DNA of 24,926 nt. Source: a virus. The translations under genes and the position numbers were made by a program. Of the stretch, positions 14,314 through 20,400 are shown one piece after another. The first letter of the stretch is position 1, and the number at the start of each line of letters is the position of its first letter. Where the stretch lies: the IMG/VR virus record IMGVR_UViG_3300013101_000088, positions 1 through 24,926 of that record. One strand, given 5' to 3'. The notes under the pieces were generated by a model. The model ran no database searches and had not been told where the DNA came from. It was given only the letters and a program-made list of their open reading frames with translations.

Positions 14314-15132
14314 ATGAAACTACGAGTAATGAGCGACTTGCATCTTGAATTCCACGATGGGAAATGGATGCAAGAGTTTGACATTCCGCCCATGGACGAT
14401 GATAAAGATACCGTCCTAGTAATCCCTGGTGACATCCACAATTACAAGCAACTGTCTAAAGTGTACGAGCGTTTCGCTCCACAGTTCAAAGCCATTGTCG
14501 GCTGCTTCGGCAATCACGAATACTGGAAGGGCAGCATCGTAAATGCTGTTTCCAAAGTCCAAAACCAAATCACGCATCTGGACAATGTCCATTTGCTCGA
14601 CCAAACTGTATGCGAAATCGACGGAGTAGTATTTGTCGGAGCTACGCTTTGGGCAGACTTTAATAACTGCGATCATCTTGCGATGTACTTTGCAGGACTT
14701 GAAATACGAGACTACAAAAAGATTCGTGATGGCAGTCCTACTGCGCCTCACCTGCGTAGGCTTCGTCCTGTTGTAACTGCAAATTTGCATAACCAACACC
14801 GGCAGTTTATTTTCCAAGAAGTTGCAATAGCTAAAGCTTTGGATAAGACTGTGGTTGTTGTTACACATCACCTGCCTACTGAAATGTGTTTGCACGATAA
14901 ATTCAAGCAACGGTTTACTGGTCAGGTATGGCGGAACGGTGCATACGCTTCTGAACTGTTTGAAGACATTGCAGACCACAAACCCGATCTTTGGATCCAT
15001 GGACATACACACGAAAGCGTCGACATAATGGTTGCCGATACACGTATTGTCTGCAATCCGAGAGGTTACGTAAATGAATCTGCAGAAGATTTGAATGAGG
15101 ATTTTGACATCAACTTCTGGGTAGAAGTATAA
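14314..15132 (+). CDS. Calcineurin-like metallophosphoesterase
   Basis: A dimetal phosphoesterase of 272 residues. All five metal-ligand blocks are present in order: SDLHLEF (7-13), GDIH (about 41-44), GNHEYW (about 67-72), VTHHLP and GHTHES. The substrate is not evident; the family includes nucleases, protein phosphatases and nucleotide phosphatases. The start at ATG 14314 is preferred over an in-frame ATG at 14251 because the promoter -35/-10 lies between them and the DxH motif should be near the N-terminus. It has no ribosome binding site and is probably translated from a leaderless transcript. The stop overlaps the next start (TATAATG). Confidence 0.88.
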   Translation: MKLRVMSDLHLEFHDGKWMQEFDIPPMDDDKDTVLVIPGDIHNYKQLSKVYERFAPQFKAIVGCFGNHEYWKGSIVNAVSKVQNQITHLDNVHLLDQTVCEIDGVVFVGATLWADFNNCDHLAMYFAGLEIRDYKKIRDGSPTAPHLRRLRPVVTANLHNQHRQFIFQEVAIAKALDKTVVVVTHHLPTEMCLHDKFKQRFTGQVWRNGAYASELFEDIADHKPDLWIHGHTHESVDIMVADTRIVCNPRGYVNESAEDLNEDFDINFWVEV

Positions 15133-15374
15133 TGTTATGGCTCCTAGACTTTTTAGAAGATTGTGTGCAATTCACAGCAGTCATTCTTGTTTGCCTATTC
15201 CTGATTTTAATGATGTGCGTAGGCATAGTGATAGTATTGATAGGATTTTACTTTCTTGGATGGTGGGCGACACCGTTGTGTATTCCATTAATTGTACTGT
15301 TCCTTAGAATAGGAAGTTGGACTATGGATCGTTGTCAAAGTTTCCTCGCAATGCTTGGGTGTGATTATATATAA
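15132..15374 (+). CDS. Small membrane protein
   Basis: 80 residues, almost entirely hydrophobic: FTAVILVCLFLILMMCVGIVIVLIGFYFLGWW and TPLCIPLIVLFLRIG give two to three membrane helices. It is coupled to the phosphoesterase by TATAATG and to the next gene in the same way (TATATAATG). No family is known to me. Confidence 0.75.
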   Translation: MLWLLDFLEDCVQFTAVILVCLFLILMMCVGIVIVLIGFYFLGWWATPLCIPLIVLFLRIGSWTMDRCQSFLAMLGCDYI

Positions 15375-15559
15375 TGGCACCGCAAGCACCAGACATGGGA
15401 AATAAGCGCAAGGGTCCGAGCTGGATAGCAAGGAAGTTTGATTGGCTTACTGTTGAGGGAATGAGTTTAGTTGCGTGGATTGCATTGTTCGCAATGTACA
15501 AATTACATGGTTACAGATTGAACAGGCAAAAAGAAACCAGGTGGACTAAATGGCGATAA
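15374..15559 (+). CDS. Small membrane-associated protein (61 residues)
   Basis: A basic, Pro-rich N-terminus (MAPQAPDMGNKRKGPSW) leads into one hydrophobic helix (GMSLVAWIALFAMYKL), then a basic tail. The ATG overlaps the preceding stop and the end overlaps the next gene by 10 nt. Function unknown. Confidence 0.65.
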   Translation: MAPQAPDMGNKRKGPSWIARKFDWLTVEGMSLVAWIALFAMYKLHGYRLNRQKETRWTKWR

Positions 15560-15732
15560 TCGAAGGCGGCATCGGCGTTCGTAATGAAATTGAACGCGAG
15601 CTTAGAATTATAGAACAAGGCGCCCCGGGGCTCGGCGATTTCATAATATACGGCGTGTTTATCGCTCCGTGGATAATTAGCATACGTTTAACGCTCGGCC
15701 TTAAATTTAGAAATAATGGGATCTGGTGGTGA
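15550..15732 (+). CDS. Small membrane-associated protein (60 residues)
   Basis: It begins MAIIEGGIGVRNEIERELRI, a charged helix, then has a hydrophobic segment (FIIYGVFIAPWIISIRLTLGL) and a short C-terminal tail. The start lies 10 nt inside the previous gene. No domain is recognised. Confidence 0.6.
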   Translation: MAIIEGGIGVRNEIERELRIIEQGAPGLGDFIIYGVFIAPWIISIRLTLGLKFRNNGIWW

Positions 15733-15743
15733 CTGGTTACGAA

Positions 15744-15899
15744 ATGACACTGCTAGAAAACGTGGAACGATCTGCAAAAAACTTGCAGAGATTAGTTCAC
15801 ACTGATCTTGACGAGTATGATGTGCTTGTGGATCTAATTAATCACATGCTGTCACAAATTGATTTGATAAAGTACGAGAACGAACATGACAGGTCCTGA
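15744..15899 (+). CDS. Small acidic helical protein (51 residues)
   Basis: The frame runs from ATG 15744 to TGA 15897-15899. A GTG at 15729, overlapping the previous TGA, is an alternative in-frame start. The product looks like two amphipathic helices rich in Leu and Asp (MTLLENVERSAKNLQRL, DVLVDLINHMLSQIDLI). Its end overlaps the next frame by 14 nt. It is supported mainly by its fit into a continuous chain of overlapping frames. Confidence 0.5.
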   Translation: MTLLENVERSAKNLQRLVHTDLDEYDVLVDLINHMLSQIDLIKYENEHDRS

Positions 15900-16017
15900 A
15901 GATTTTGTGCGCTCTGGCCGTGAACAGCTAGACACTTGGATAAACTTTATCGGCTTGTTTACAAGACTAGCACATAGGATCAGAATCGAAGGACCCTCAC
16001 ATAATAGGTGGTTTTGA
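15886..16017 (+). CDS. Small protein (43 residues)
   Basis: ATG 15886 to TGA 16015-16017. The sequence has a charged N-terminus and one moderately hydrophobic helix (TWINFIGLFTRLAHRI), then a basic tail. The next gene begins one base after the stop. No function can be proposed. Confidence 0.5.
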   Translation: MTGPEDFVRSGREQLDTWINFIGLFTRLAHRIRIEGPSHNRWF

Positions 16018-16018
16018 C

Positions 16019-16405
16019 GTGAAAATGCTTAAAGAGTATTTCGAGCTGCAAAATAAGATCCACAGGCACTTTGGATACAAAGAAGACTGGGTCTCAATTC
16101 CGTTACGCGATGAAACAGGAACTTATTGGAACTTGGTGGTAGATTGCATAGACGAGGAATTGAGCGGCGGAGAAGTTTGCTTTGCTGACAGCATTGATGA
16201 TTTGCTTGATGTTGAGACTGGCAATTGTTATTCAGCCATTATTTATCAACAGCGTTTCTTGCCAAAATATATTTACAGGACTGACGAACATACAATGATC
16301 GTAGGTGATTCCCGAGTTGATGGAAATGTATTCTTGTATGTGTTCACTAATGATAACGAAGTCAAGCCTGGCCAGTACTGGAAGGACAGGACGATAGATG
16401 GATAG
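16019..16405 (+). CDS. Unknown 128-residue protein, GTG start
   Basis: The start is GTG 16019, one base after the previous stop. ATG 16025 would shorten it by two residues. The product is acidic and looks like a compact alpha/beta protein (DWVSIPLRDETGTYWNLVV, VDGNVFLYVFTNDNEV). It overlaps the next gene by 8 nt. I recognise no family. Confidence 0.7.
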   Translation: MKMLKEYFELQNKIHRHFGYKEDWVSIPLRDETGTYWNLVVDCIDEELSGGEVCFADSIDDLLDVETGNCYSAIIYQQRFLPKYIYRTDEHTMIVGDSRVDGNVFLYVFTNDNEVKPGQYWKDRTIDG

Positions 16406-16616
16406 ATTCGATCCATCTTTCGAAGTAGACGCAGTCACTAAAGATTATGTGGATTCGCAAGTCCAGAAAGATACAGCGAGTCTTGTATTGTTACGAGAAG
16501 TCTTAGAAAAACATGTTATAAAGGTTGGTAGAGTTTGCTTCAACATATTCTACCATGTTCACAAAATTGATCATCGGACTTGGCTAGCACCTAAGCGAGT
16601 TGGTGATCCTAGATAA
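16398..16616 (+). CDS. Unknown 72-residue protein
   Basis: ATG 16398 lies 8 nt inside the previous gene. The protein has an N-terminal part DAVTKDYVDSQVQKD, reminiscent of coiled-coil surface segments in phage proteins, then a helix and RVCFNIFYHVHKI. Unknown function. Confidence 0.6.
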   Translation: MDRFDPSFEVDAVTKDYVDSQVQKDTASLVLLREVLEKHVIKVGRVCFNIFYHVHKIDHRTWLAPKRVGDPR

Positions 16617-16628
16617 CAGGAGAAGACG

Positions 16629-16907
16629 ATGGAAAAGTATGAATTGTGGGTAGCAGGGACAACAGTTGAAACACGCCAACGCCTATTTGTTAGGGAAGAT
16701 CATAACGGCGATCGCCTCCGCAAACGTTTGCCTGAGGATGCGATAGTTGAATGGTTTTGTTCTGCGGATTCGTTTTTCGAAGCAATGCAAAAATATTGGA
16801 AGTACAGTGGTTTCGGTGAATACACTTCCGAAGACCATATCTTCCCAGGAGAGGAGTTGCTTCCAGAAGTTGTCGAAGAAGATGAAGCTGTCATTAGCGA
16901 CGAATAA
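16629..16907 (+). CDS. Unknown acidic 92-residue protein
   Basis: A good ribosome binding site (AGGAGAAG) precedes ATG 16629. The product has an ELWVAGTTVETRQRLFV start, a Trp/Phe-rich middle and an acidic tail (EEDEAVISDE). No domain is recognised. Confidence 0.7.
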   Translation: MEKYELWVAGTTVETRQRLFVREDHNGDRLRKRLPEDAIVEWFCSADSFFEAMQKYWKYSGFGEYTSEDHIFPGEELLPEVVEEDEAVISDE

Positions 16908-17055
16908 AGTTGTACTAGAAGTCCACCAAACTGCTAGTCTCTGTCTTATTATATTTATAATATACGGACTTTGTTCTATGGCAAGTGTTATGAATTTCTT
17001 ACATAGAATAGATTTGACCGAAGAATTTAAATGGGCGGATTTGCGAGATGAGTGA
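16882..17055 (+). CDS. Small single-pass membrane protein (57 residues)
   Basis: I start at ATG 16882, 26 nt inside the previous gene. A longer in-frame version from 16747 would overlap it by 161 nt. There is one membrane helix (ASLCLIIFIIYGLCSMASV) followed by a charged C-terminal part (RIDLTEEFKWADLRDE). It overlaps the next gene by 8 nt. Confidence 0.5.
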   Translation: MKLSLATNKVVLEVHQTASLCLIIFIIYGLCSMASVMNFLHRIDLTEEFKWADLRDE

Positions 17056-17275
17056 GTGGTTTTATGATTGGATCGATAGTGGCAAGTTGTTTGGAATGGA
17101 CATACTTCCGGATGATCCTAGTGGGCGGCCGGGAGTATTAAACATAACTCTTTATTGCGTAAAGTGGATTCTGGTTGCTCTCGTAATCGGCACCCTGCTT
17201 GCTATAAATTTTGCCACAATGACTACACACAGAATCAATACATCTGGCATGTTATATTACAAACCAAATAGATAG
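17048..17275 (+). CDS. Small single-pass membrane protein (75 residues)
   Basis: It begins MSEWFYDWIDSGKLFGM and carries one clear hydrophobic helix (WILVALVIGTLLAINFATM). The rest is polar. The ATG lies within the end of the previous frame (GAGATGAGTGA). Unknown function. Confidence 0.65.
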   Translation: MSEWFYDWIDSGKLFGMDILPDDPSGRPGVLNITLYCVKWILVALVIGTLLAINFATMTTHRINTSGMLYYKPNR

Positions 17276-17302
17276 CATTCTATTCGCGTATTCGCGTATA
17301 AT
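17273..17302 (+). promoter_or_regulatory. Possible promoter with -10 five nt before an ATG
   Basis: TAGCAT (17273-17278), an 18-nt spacer and TATAAT (17297-17302). The spacer contains a direct repeat (TTCGCGTA twice). ATG 17308 follows after 5 nt, so the mRNA would be leaderless. The -35 is a weak match. Confidence 0.45.
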
Positions 17303-17307
17303 AAAGT

Positions 17308-17499
17308 ATGGCAGCTAAGAAAAATATTGCAGCAAGATTGATGGGACAGCTCGTAGCATCGTGCTCGTGCATGACCAAAACCAATCTCCCGGAGTACCAT
17401 AAAGAGGATTGTTTGTACAGAGTTTTGCTTGATGCTATTGATATAATACAAGAACAACGACTAGTAATTAGAAACTTAAACAAAGGCAAAAAGAAATGA
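17308..17499 (+). CDS. Unknown 63-residue basic protein
   Basis: Begins MAAKKNIAARLMGQLVASCSCMTKTN and ends in NLNKGKKK, so it is basic at both ends. SCSC and a later Cys could bind metal, but this is not a standard motif. The stop overlaps the next start (AAATGATGG). Probably expressed from the adjacent promoter. Confidence 0.65.
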   Translation: MAAKKNIAARLMGQLVASCSCMTKTNLPEYHKEDCLYRVLLDAIDIIQEQRLVIRNLNKGKKK

Positions 17500-17639
17500 T
17501 GGATTACAGTAAACATTCAACAGCATTATTAAAACAAATACTGTCTCCCGGTGGTTTACATTTCGACGAAGAACATTTTAGAATCGCGATCAAAAAAGAA
17601 CTTAAACGCAGAGAGAAGGAAGCAAAGGAAAAGAAATGA
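17496..17639 (+). CDS. Small basic protein (47 residues)
   Basis: ATG 17496 to TGA 17637-17639. It begins MMDYSKHSTALLKQIL and ends in a strongly basic helix (IAIKKELKRREKEAKEKK). The 4-nt overlaps at both ends (ATGA) match the style of the surrounding genes. Confidence 0.55.
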   Translation: MMDYSKHSTALLKQILSPGGLHFDEEHFRIAIKKELKRREKEAKEKK

Positions 17640-17752
17640 TGGATTTTGCCTTAGGCACAGTGTTTGGATTCTGGTTGATTAAGGTTGCCTTCCCACTTGT
17701 TCTAGGATATACGTTTACAGAATTTTTAATGACAGTATGGATATTTTATTAA
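17636..17752 (+). CDS. Small hydrophobic peptide (38 residues)
   Basis: ATG 17636 to TAA 17750-17752. Nearly the whole product is hydrophobic (ALGTVFGFWLIKVAFPLVLG, FTEFLMTVWIFY), so it is probably a one- or two-helix membrane peptide. The ATGA overlap with the upstream stop supports expression. Confidence 0.5.
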   Translation: MMDFALGTVFGFWLIKVAFPLVLGYTFTEFLMTVWIFY

Positions 17753-17911
17753 ATGGACCGAATATTTAAATTGATTAATAATTTCGCAGAGAGGATAAGA
17801 ATAAACGCAATTGATTTGTTCGTGTTCTGCACCTTCGGAATTCCAATGTATATTGCGGTCTTCTTTTATAAGATTTTTGACAAAGATGAAAAAGATGAAA
17901 AAGATGAATAA
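17753..17911 (+). CDS. Small membrane protein with KDE repeat tail (52 residues)
   Basis: ATG 17753 follows the previous stop directly. A basic N-terminal helix (MDRIFKLINNFAERIRI) precedes one membrane helix (LFVFCTFGIPMYIAVFFY). The tail is KDEKDEKDE, encoded by a 9-nt unit (GATGAAAAA) in tandem, a site prone to slippage. TAATG couples it to the HNH gene. Confidence 0.55.
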   Translation: MDRIFKLINNFAERIRINAIDLFVFCTFGIPMYIAVFFYKIFDKDEKDEKDE

Positions 17912-18363
17912 TGCATTTAACTGAAGAATACATTAAGTTGCCACAAGAAGAACGGCAACAGCATTTAGATTTGTCCGAAGCGTGTTTATACCGCGGCGGG
18001 AATTCTACTTGTCACAAAGGTGTGTTAGCACAGTTTTTAAATACTGACATTGCGAAGCGTGGAGTTGATATATGTCATGCTTGCCATGACGGAGACTGCT
18101 CAAACCCCAGACATTTATATTGGGGAACGAGGAAAGAGAATGTGCAGGATGCAATTGAAGATGGTAAACATGTTGGCATTTGGCATTCTACTGTTAAGAA
18201 ATATGGTTATGAAGAAGCATGTAAAATGAATCAACGTGGCGACAAAGCAAAAGGTGGCCACGCAGGCAAGGGTAAAGTTTTAACAGAAGAGCATAAAGAG
18301 AAAATCAGGCAAGGAGTTTTAAAGAATTATGCGGGTATGGCGGAATCAGGCAGACGCAATTGA
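17911..18363 (+). CDS. HNH homing endonuclease overlapping tRNA-Leu
   Basis: A 150-residue HNH nuclease of the homing type. The core is CLYRGGNSTCHKGVL followed by ICHACHDGDCSNPRHLYWGTRKENVQDAIEDG (about 50-85), with Cys pairs and the NPxHLxxGT pattern of HNH_3 enzymes. A NUMOD3-like DNA-binding segment follows (LTEEHKEKIRQGVLKNY, about 124-140). The stop codon lies inside the tRNA gene that begins at 18331, so the last 11 codons are tRNA sequence. The start is coupled to the upstream gene (TAATG). This points to insertion at, and probably recognition of, the tRNA locus. Confidence 0.85.
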   Translation: MHLTEEYIKLPQEERQQHLDLSEACLYRGGNSTCHKGVLAQFLNTDIAKRGVDICHACHDGDCSNPRHLYWGTRKENVQDAIEDGKHVGIWHSTVKKYGYEEACKMNQRGDKAKGGHAGKGKVLTEEHKEKIRQGVLKNYAGMAESGRRN

Positions 18364-18416
18364 CTTAAAATCAATCGGAGAAATCCATCCCGGTTCGAGT
18401 CCGGGTACCCGTACCA
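18331..18416 (+). tRNA. trnL(uaa): tRNA-Leu (anticodon UAA), CCA encoded
   Basis: A full class II cloverleaf. The acceptor stem GCGGGTA pairs with TACCCGT (one G-T pair), followed by A73 and an encoded CCA at 18414-18416. The D arm is GCG/CGC around a loop with GG. The anticodon stem ATTGA/TCAAT holds the loop CTTAAAA with anticodon TAA (18366-18368). There is a long variable arm, and the T arm is CCCGG-TTCGAGT-CCGGG. The first 33 nt overlap the HNH gene. It reads UUA (and UUG) Leu codons, which A+T-rich phage genes use often. Confidence 0.97.
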
Positions 18417-18432
18417 AACAATAGAAGATAGC

Positions 18433-18537
18433 ATGAAGGTAAAAATACCGTTTTTTGAATTTGAAGGGAAAGAGATTGCCGCCGGCCGGTATATCCTCAA
18501 ACCGATTAAAATACTTTTCGATTCGTACCATTTTTAG
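18433..18537 (+). CDS. Possible small protein (34 residues)
   Basis: ATG 18433 to TAG 18535-18537, with a weak AGAAG ribosome binding site. It begins MKVKIPFFEFEGKEIAAGRY. It fills the gap between the tRNA and the next gene without overlap. The evidence is limited to position and frame. Confidence 0.4.
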   Translation: MKVKIPFFEFEGKEIAAGRYILKPIKILFDSYHF

Positions 18538-18545
18538 GAGATAAT

Positions 18546-18794
18546 ATGACAATAGCAACAGAACATACAGCAGACTTAGATGACGCAGTGTCGAATGTCA
18601 AACGTTTAGGTTTTGATATGCAAATCGCGAGACCGTGTCCTCAATGCGGCGTTAATTGCATACATGATTTCAATGAACATTATATTAGCTACGGCGACCT
18701 AACTGAGATATATTTTTACTGTGAGGACTGCGGTGTTGAATGGTACGTCCCTGCCAAGTATGAAGTGTACATTACAATCCAGGCAGATATGTAA
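18546..18794 (+). CDS. Zinc-ribbon protein (82 residues)
   Basis: The start follows TTTAGGAGATAAT, a good ribosome binding site. Two CxxC knuckles, CPQC (about 32-35) and CEDC (about 60-63), form a zinc ribbon, with FDMQIARP before and GVEWYVPAKYEVY after. This pattern is common in small phage nucleic-acid-binding or anti-host proteins; no specific role can be given. The stop overlaps the next ATG (TGTAATG). Confidence 0.75.
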   Translation: MTIATEHTADLDDAVSNVKRLGFDMQIARPCPQCGVNCIHDFNEHYISYGDLTEIYFYCEDCGVEWYVPAKYEVYITIQADM

Positions 18795-19057
18795 TGGAAA
18801 TAACTAGAGAAGAGACAGTAACTCGTGTATACTGTGATGTATGCAACTTAGATATTACACATCGCAGCAAGCGCGGACCCGGAACCGATTATATAGACGA
18901 GGGTTGGGTGACTTGCATGGAGACTAAGTACGAATTGAACACAAATAAGAAAGGTACTACCACTATTGCCTGCGACATGTTGGCCGAATTCTATGTCTAT
19001 TATCCAGAACTTGCAAATCAACACTGGATCAACGCAAGAGCACATGACAATGGATAA
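18794..19057 (+). CDS. Small Cys-containing protein (87 residues)
   Basis: It begins MEITREETVTRVYCDVCNLDITHRSK, with one CxxC knuckle near residue 14. Later single Cys residues (TCMETK, IACDML) might complete a zinc site. Coupled to the upstream zinc-ribbon gene by TAATG. I recognise no family. Confidence 0.65.
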   Translation: MEITREETVTRVYCDVCNLDITHRSKRGPGTDYIDEGWVTCMETKYELNTNKKGTTTIACDMLAEFYVYYPELANQHWINARAHDNG

Positions 19058-19379
19058 GCCCGGCGAAGACACACGAACCGAAGTATTTTACAGCTGGAAC
19101 AAATGCGTTGAATACCTCGAAGAAAAACACAGCATGAAAATCCGAGACTACGCCGGACATTTTGGCGAGCCTCGTAATTACGATGCGCCATATCAGGATT
19201 ATTGGCACTTTGTTTACGAATACTACGAATTTAATCGGAATTCATTTTTCTACATGGATAACGATTTGCTTGATCCTTATGATGGTATTGAGGATTGGCA
19301 GAAAGAAATTACAGAAATGTTTTTGAGTGAATTTGGCAAAGGTGACAATCGCCAAATTCGATTTTGGGTATCTTGGTAA
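19044..19379 (+). CDS. Unknown 111-residue protein
   Basis: I take ATG 19044 as start; ATG 19050 is an equally possible choice. Both lie in the last codons of the previous gene. An in-frame extension to 18966 would overlap far more. The product is acidic and aromatic-rich (YQDYWHFVYEYYEFNRNSFFYMDND). No family is recognised. Confidence 0.65.
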   Translation: MTMDKPGEDTRTEVFYSWNKCVEYLEEKHSMKIRDYAGHFGEPRNYDAPYQDYWHFVYEYYEFNRNSFFYMDNDLLDPYDGIEDWQKEITEMFLSEFGKGDNRQIRFWVSW

Positions 19380-19390
19380 CAGGAGTAACA

Positions 19391-19627
19391 ATGGAAACTT
19401 TAACAGTAGCATTATTAACTTCATCAATGTTTTTCAGCTCGCCGGTAGTAGAGGTTGGCGATAGGTATTTCCGAATTGGATTTACCGATGACCAAGTACA
19501 AACAAAAATCGACATTTGCGAGAGCAAGAACATGCATGATATTCGATTTTGGTTCGACGACGAGTCCAGGCCTTGGCGCGTAACACGAATGAAATGTACG
19601 CCGGAAAATGCTCGAGGATGGGGTTAA
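19391..19627 (+). CDS. Unknown 78-residue protein
   Basis: ATG 19391 is preceded by ACAGGAG, so I reject an in-frame upstream start at 19364. The N-terminus is hydrophobic (LTVALLTSSMFFSSPVVEV), followed by a mixed polar part with two Cys (ICES, MKCTP). Directly abuts the next gene. Confidence 0.65.
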   Translation: METLTVALLTSSMFFSSPVVEVGDRYFRIGFTDDQVQTKIDICESKNMHDIRFWFDDESRPWRVTRMKCTPENARGWG

Positions 19628-19987
19628 ATGGAAGAGGTTAAACAAAAGACATGTATCACAGCATGGGCTAAGATTTATATTGCAGGCCCACTAGCAGTAA
19701 TTGAACAAACGTGTAGAGACTGGTGTATGGAAGGAGCCTGCGTTACAGTGACACCGACCAATTACATTTACACGATGGGGGAAGAATCTGGAGCAGAGAT
19801 CGGGTTGATCCATTATCCTAGATTTCCAAAGGTACCCCCGGGGGATTCTCATCCAATCGCACAAACAATGATCACAGAAGAAGCAATACACCTCGGAGAG
19901 CAAATTATGAAAGATGCTTGCCAGGGTAGCTTTACAGTAATGACACCGGAGAAGACCTTTTTCTATTCGAGGCGCAAAGGAGACTAA
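19628..19987 (+). CDS. Unknown 119-residue protein
   Basis: It starts at the base after the previous stop. The sequence has KIYIAGPLAVIEQTCRDWC near the N-terminus, then ACVTVTPTNYIYTMGEESGAEIGL and a polar C-terminal part ending FFYSRRKGD. It is probably a compact alpha/beta protein. It is the last gene before the 870-nt non-coding region. Unknown family. Confidence 0.65.
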   Translation: MEEVKQKTCITAWAKIYIAGPLAVIEQTCRDWCMEGACVTVTPTNYIYTMGEESGAEIGLIHYPRFPKVPPGDSHPIAQTMITEEAIHLGEQIMKDACQGSFTVMTPEKTFFYSRRKGD

Positions 19988-19992
19988 ATTTC

Positions 19993-20016
19993 TGCGGTAT
20001 TGTTCTAAATGCCGCA
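19993..20016 (+). terminator. Hairpin closing the upstream operon
   Basis: TGCGGTAT (19993-20000) pairs with ATGCCGCA (20009-20016), 8 bp including one T-G pair, with an 8-nt loop, directly after the 19628-19987 stop. The tail is A-rich rather than T-rich, so it may stabilise a 3' end rather than terminate. Confidence 0.4.
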
Positions 20017-20022
20017 AAAATG

Positions 20023-20067
20023 GTACATTATATATAGCTTTTATTAATATAGCATATATACATGTAC
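20023..20067 (+). repeat. Long imperfect inverted repeat
   Basis: GTACAT (20023-20028) and ATATATAGC pair with GC-ATATATA and ATGTAC (20062-20067), giving a 45-nt A+T-rich hairpin or extended operator at the start of the non-coding region. Confidence 0.45.
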
Positions 20068-20083
20068 AAAATGAATGTTTCGT

Positions 20084-20157
20084 CCAAGCAAACGAAAACT
20101 AATAATAAGAATGATTATAACAATAATGTGAGTTGAAACATGCTCAACAATGCTTGG
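20084..20157 (+). other. Possible further structured RNA in the non-coding region
   Basis: CCAAGCA (20084-20090) can pair with TGCTTGG (20151-20157), 7 bp, enclosing a 60-nt A-rich domain with an internal GTTGA/TCAAC hairpin (about 20133-20149). It lacks the ACAGCAA element of the three RNAs downstream, so it could be a degenerate or different member, or chance. 20158-20197 shows nothing else I can name. Confidence 0.25.
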
Positions 20158-20197
20158 CAGGAACATTTAGTATGTTGGAAATTTTGGTTAGATAGAG

Positions 20198-20230
20198 AGT
20201 ATACACATTCTTAGAAATGTGTATAATACT
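20198..20230 (+). promoter_or_regulatory. Inverted repeat with TATAAT upstream of the RNA array
   Basis: AGTATACACATT (20198-20209) pairs with AATGTGTAT...ACT (20216-20230) apart from a 3-nt bulge. The 3' arm contains TATAAT (20222-20227), about 35 nt before the first RNA. It may be the array promoter with an overlapping operator, or a hairpin isolating the array from upstream transcription. No good -35 is visible. Confidence 0.4.
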
Positions 20231-20261
20231 AATTATATACTTCAAACATATATTAAAGACT

Positions 20262-20384
20262 TAGAGTGGTTACAGCAATAAAACTAAACCAAGAGAGCTG
20301 AGACGGGAAACCCAAGTACAGCAAGCACTAGATGAAATGCATCGGTACTGGTGTGAAAACTTAAAAACGGTCCAGCCCACTCTG
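20262..20384 (+). ncRNA. Y RNA-like RNA 1 (about 123 nt)
   Basis: The terminal stem is AGAGTGG (20263-20269) with CCACTCT (20377-20383), plus a U-G pair outside. The conserved element TTACAGCAATAAAA (20270-20283) follows the 5' strand at once. GCTG (20297-20300) pairs with CAGC (20373-20376), directly adjoining the terminal stem on the 3' side, so the conserved element is a one-sided bulge. Inside is a hairpin CCAAGTAC/GTACTGG (20312-20351) capped by GATG-AAATG-CATC. GTTAA follows the 3' strand. The layout equals RNAs 2 and 3. I see no tRNA-like arm here. It is probably a partner RNA of the Ro60-like protein encoded at 20858. Confidence 0.75.
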
Positions 20385-20400
20385 TTAACCAAATTAGGTT

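Noticed and set aside
14416-15012. A long minus-strand frame opposite the metallophosphoesterase
   Set aside because: The + strand frame has all metal-binding motifs; the reverse frame shows no domain or start signal. Other minus-strand frames were dropped for the same reason.
16747-17055. A 102-codon version of the membrane protein at 16882
   Set aside because: It would overlap the well-supported gene at 16629-16907 by 161 nt; the internal ATG at 16882 gives a normal small overlap.
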